Of a stretch of 64,000 bases of DNA, positions 62,078 to 64,000 are shown one piece after another. Below the pieces are notes generated by a model. It was not told where the DNA came from, did not search any database, and saw only the letters and a list, made by a program, of their open reading frames with translations. The stretch's first letter is position 1. The number at the start of each line of letters is the position of its first letter. Both the position numbers and the translations under genes were made by a program. The stretch comes from Pseudoxanthomonas beigongshangi (GTDB lineage Bacteria; Pseudomonadota; Gammaproteobacteria; Xanthomonadales; Xanthomonadaceae). The DNA is taken from contig NZ_JADHDV010000005.1 of assembly GCF_016820515.1 (NCBI RefSeq), positions 62,001 to 126,000 on the forward strand. Reading direction: 5' to 3'.

Positions 62078-62797
62078 ATGACCACCCGCCTCAACAAGCA
62101 CATCGCCGAAACCGGCTTCTGTTCCCGCCGCGAGGCCGACCGCCTGATCGCCGAGCGCCGCGTCACCGTCAATGGCCGGCCCGCGGGCGTGGGCGCGGTG
62201 GTCGGCGAGGACGACGAGGTCCGGGTGGACGGCCAGCCGCTGAAGGCGCGCACGGTGAAGGCTGGCAAGCGCAGGCATGTCTACATCGCGCTGAACAAGC
62301 CGGTCGGCGTCACCTGCACCACCGAGGGTTCGGTGAAGGGGAATATCGTCGACTTCGTCGGCCACGAACAGCGCATCTTCCCGATCGGCCGCCTGGACAA
62401 GGATTCCGAAGGGCTGATCCTGATGACCAGCAACGGCGACATCGTCAACCAGATCCTGCGCGCGGAGAATCGCCACGAGAAGGAATACCTGGTGGCGGTG
62501 AACAAGCCGGTCACCGACGAGTTCCTGCGCGGGATGGCGCGCGGCGTGCGCATCCACGGGCAGATGACCCTGCCGTGCCGGACCAGCCGGATCGCCAAGT
62601 TCGGCTTCCGCATCATCCTCACCCAGGGCTTGAACCGGCAGATCCGGCTGATGTCGGCCGAGTTCGGCTACCGGGTCACCCAGTTGCGCCGCGTGCGCAT
62701 CGACAACCTCAAGCTGGGCGCGCTCAAGCCCGGCCAGTGGCGCAACCTGACCGACGCCGAATTGCGCGGATTGTTGCCGCAGCACCAGGACTGGTAG
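62078..62797 (+). CDS. rluF: 23S rRNA pseudouridine synthase RluF-like
   Basis: 239 residues. N-terminal S4 domain (MTTRLNKHIAETGFCSRREADRLIAERRVTVNG) and RsuA/RluB-family catalytic core with the catalytic aspartate in GRLDKDSEGLILMTS. NRHEKEYLVAVN and GLNRQIRLMSAEFGYRVTQLRRVRIDN are the RluF-type signature, which modifies U2604 (and tRNA-Tyr U35) in E. coli. Start ATG at 62078 gives the family N-terminus. It follows the GGDEF/EAL gene by 39 bases and is followed five bases later by the AAA ATPase. Confidence 0.92.
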   Translation: MTTRLNKHIAETGFCSRREADRLIAERRVTVNGRPAGVGAVVGEDDEVRVDGQPLKARTVKAGKRRHVYIALNKPVGVTCTTEGSVKGNIVDFVGHEQRIFPIGRLDKDSEGLILMTSNGDIVNQILRAENRHEKEYLVAVNKPVTDEFLRGMARGVRIHGQMTLPCRTSRIAKFGFRIILTQGLNRQIRLMSAEFGYRVTQLRRVRIDNLKLGALKPGQWRNLTDAELRGLLPQHQDW

Positions 62798-62802
62798 CCG
62801 CC

Positions 62803-63963
62803 GTGCTGCGCACGCTGGCCATCGGCAACTACCGTTCGCTGCGCGAACTGGAGATGCCGATGGCGCGGCTCAACCTGATCACCGGCGCCAACGGCAGCGG
62901 CAAGTCCAATCTCTATCGCGCGCTGCGCCTGCTGGCCGAGACCGCGCAGGGCGGGGTGGTGCGCGCGCTGGCGCGGGAAGGCGGCCTGCCGTCAGTGCTG
63001 TGGGCGGGGCCGGAACAGTTCAGTGCCGGCATGCGCCGCGGCGAGGTGCCGGTGCAGGGTGGACCGCGACAGGCGCCGGTGGCGCTGCGGCTGGGATTCG
63101 CCGGCGAGGACTTCGGCTATGCCATCGATCTGGGACTGCCGGTTCCGTCGATGTCGGCGTTCGCGCTGGATCCGGAAATCAAGCGCGAGGTGATCTGGAG
63201 CGGGCCGTTCCTGCGCGAGGCCAACGCGCTGGTGGATCGTCGCGGGCCGATGGCGCGGATCCGCGAAGGGCGTGGATGGCGGGTCGTGGCCGAACACCTG
63301 ACCCCGTTCGAAAGCCTGTTCACCCAGATCGCCGATCCGGTCAGCGCGCCGGAAGTGCTGGACCTGCGCGAGCGGATTCGCGGCTGGCGCTTCTACGATC
63401 ATTTCCGCACCGACGCCGAAGCGCCGGCGCGGCTGCCGCAGTTGGGCACCCGCACGCCGGTACTGAGCCACGACGGCCACGATCTGGCGGCGGCCTGGCA
63501 GACCATCCGCGAGATCGGCGATCGCGCGGCGCTGGATGCGGCGGTCGAGGATGCCTTTCCCGGCGCGCAGGTGGAGGTGGACGTCCGCGACGGACGGTTC
63601 CAGCTGGTTTTCGCCCAGCACGGCCTGCTGCGGCCGCTGTCGGCGGCCGAACTGTCCGACGGCACCCTGCGCTACCTGCTGTGGATCGCGGCCCTGCACA
63701 CGCCGCGCCCGCCGCCGCTGATGGTGCTCAACGAGCCGGAGACCAGCCTGCATCCGGACCTGCTGCCGGCGCTGGCGCGGCTGATCGCGCAGGCGGCGCA
63801 ACGTGGTCAGGTGTGGGTGGTGTCGCACGCTTCGCGGCTGATCGCCGCGCTGGAGGAACACGAGGACTGCCACACGGTCCAGCTTGAAAAGGCGCTGGGC
63901 CAGACCGGCGTGGCGGGGCAGGGCCTGCTGGCCCGGCCGGCCTGGCACTGGCCCGAGCGCTGA
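62803..63963 (+). CDS. AAA family ATPase (RecF/SMC-like, AAA_21)
   Basis: 386 residues from a GTG at 62803. Walker A ANGSGKSNLYRALRLL near residue 27, signature LSDGTLRYLLWIAALH, Walker B PLMVLNEPETSLHPDLL and a switch WVVSHASRL; the regions between form the coiled arm. This is the stand-alone ATPase core seen in OLD-like and RloC/AbiEii-type families, lacking a TOPRIM or nuclease domain. It may act in DNA repair or phage defence, or be a housekeeping ATPase; nothing nearby is a defence gene. Translationally close to rluF. Confidence 0.85.
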   Translation: MLRTLAIGNYRSLRELEMPMARLNLITGANGSGKSNLYRALRLLAETAQGGVVRALAREGGLPSVLWAGPEQFSAGMRRGEVPVQGGPRQAPVALRLGFAGEDFGYAIDLGLPVPSMSAFALDPEIKREVIWSGPFLREANALVDRRGPMARIREGRGWRVVAEHLTPFESLFTQIADPVSAPEVLDLRERIRGWRFYDHFRTDAEAPARLPQLGTRTPVLSHDGHDLAAAWQTIREIGDRAALDAAVEDAFPGAQVEVDVRDGRFQLVFAQHGLLRPLSAAELSDGTLRYLLWIAALHTPRPPPLMVLNEPETSLHPDLLPALARLIAQAAQRGQVWVVSHASRLIAALEEHEDCHTVQLEKALGQTGVAGQGLLARPAWHWPER

Positions 63964-63979
63964 ATACATGCGGCGCCGC

Positions 63980-63993
63980 TTGATCGCGATCAA
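63980..63993. promoter_or_regulatory. Perfect FNR/Anr-type binding site at the window edge
   Basis: TTGATCGCGATCAA: an exact match to the TTGAT-n4-ATCAA consensus of FNR, Anr and related CRP-family regulators, and a full palindrome. It lies 16 bases after the ATPase stop and seven bases before the window ends, so the gene it controls is probably just outside. Anr/FNR activates under low oxygen. An ATG at 63968 (MRRRLIAIKVA...) overlaps it and may be chance. Confidence 0.6.
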
Positions 63994-64000
63994 GGTCGCG

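Noticed and set aside
59279-62785. A 1168-codon open frame on the minus strand
   Set aside because: It is antisense to the GGDEF/EAL and rluF genes, reads as a His/Gln/Arg-rich text without domains, and follows from GC-rich third positions of the true genes.
63968-64000. Start of a new gene at the ATG at 63968
   Set aside because: Only eleven codons are visible and the frame overlaps the FNR-type site; not enough to call.

Overview
The window is high-GC chromosomal DNA of a gammaproteobacterium, most likely Xanthomonadaceae/Lysobacteraceae (Lysobacter, Luteimonas, Xanthomonas or Stenotrophomonas relatives). The grounds are the S46 dipeptidyl-peptidase, the Gcw_chp/TorF-type outer-membrane protein, GTAG-headed REP palindromes like the SMAG elements of Stenotrophomonas, the folC-dedD-cvpA-purF order, and the mix of TonB receptor and GGDEF/EAL genes. 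I cannot name a species. Coding density is high. I see no tRNA, rRNA, CRISPR array, transposase or prophage gene.

Layout. 1-3.3 kb: sulfate importer (sbp 3' end, cysT, cysW, cysA). 3.4-9.2 kb: exported Gcw_chp protein, threonine dehydrogenase, S46 peptidase, histidine phosphatase, small membrane protein. 9.2-14.5 kb: folC, a tandem-SPOR protein, cvpA, purF, a DUF455 protein. 14.5-17.8 kb: a tandem REP array reaching from stop codon to stop codon, lpxH, G-rich inverted repeats, gltX, a Zur-type regulator. 17.9-22.7 kb: MarR/MFS pair, then a His-rich TonB receptor diverging from a MerC-like gene across a Zur-box-like site, then ribosomal protein THX. 22.8-28.2 kb (minus strand): LysE exporter, hutI, ogt overlapping an Ada-AlkA fusion, an NPP-type phosphodiesterase lipoprotein. 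28.2-38 kb: mostly single genes (NTF2-like, ThuA, a six-hairpin glycosidase, DUF1428, GNAT, GST, SpoIIAA-like, AraC, EamA), ending in a second REP array. 38-46.4 kb: cation diffusion facilitator, CHASE-GGDEF-EAL protein, a ubiquitin-like/Asp-box propeller gene pair, a ClpP-like lipoprotein, S4 protein, sigma factor with a membrane partner. 46.6-54.3 kb: DEAD-box helicase, a Ku/LigD end-joining locus, an exported formamidase-like protein. 54.4-64 kb: a MITE-like element, exported serine hydrolase, LytS/LytR pair, NTF2-like protein, MliC-like inhibitor, a second GGDEF-EAL protein, rluF, an AAA ATPase, and a perfect FNR/Anr-type box at the window edge.

Genes that work together. The sulfate genes form one transporter. 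Zur, the His-rich receptor, the MerC-like protein and the dyad between them make a probable zinc-acquisition locus, with a CDF exporter further on. Ogt plus Ada-AlkA is a direct and base-excision alkylation repair operon. Ku plus LigD is a complete two-component NHEJ system split by a small opposite-strand gene. The least explained elements are the MoaD-like/Asp-box pair, the ClpP-like lipoprotein and the two independently amplified REP arrays. No clearly new multi-gene system stands out; these are the best candidates.
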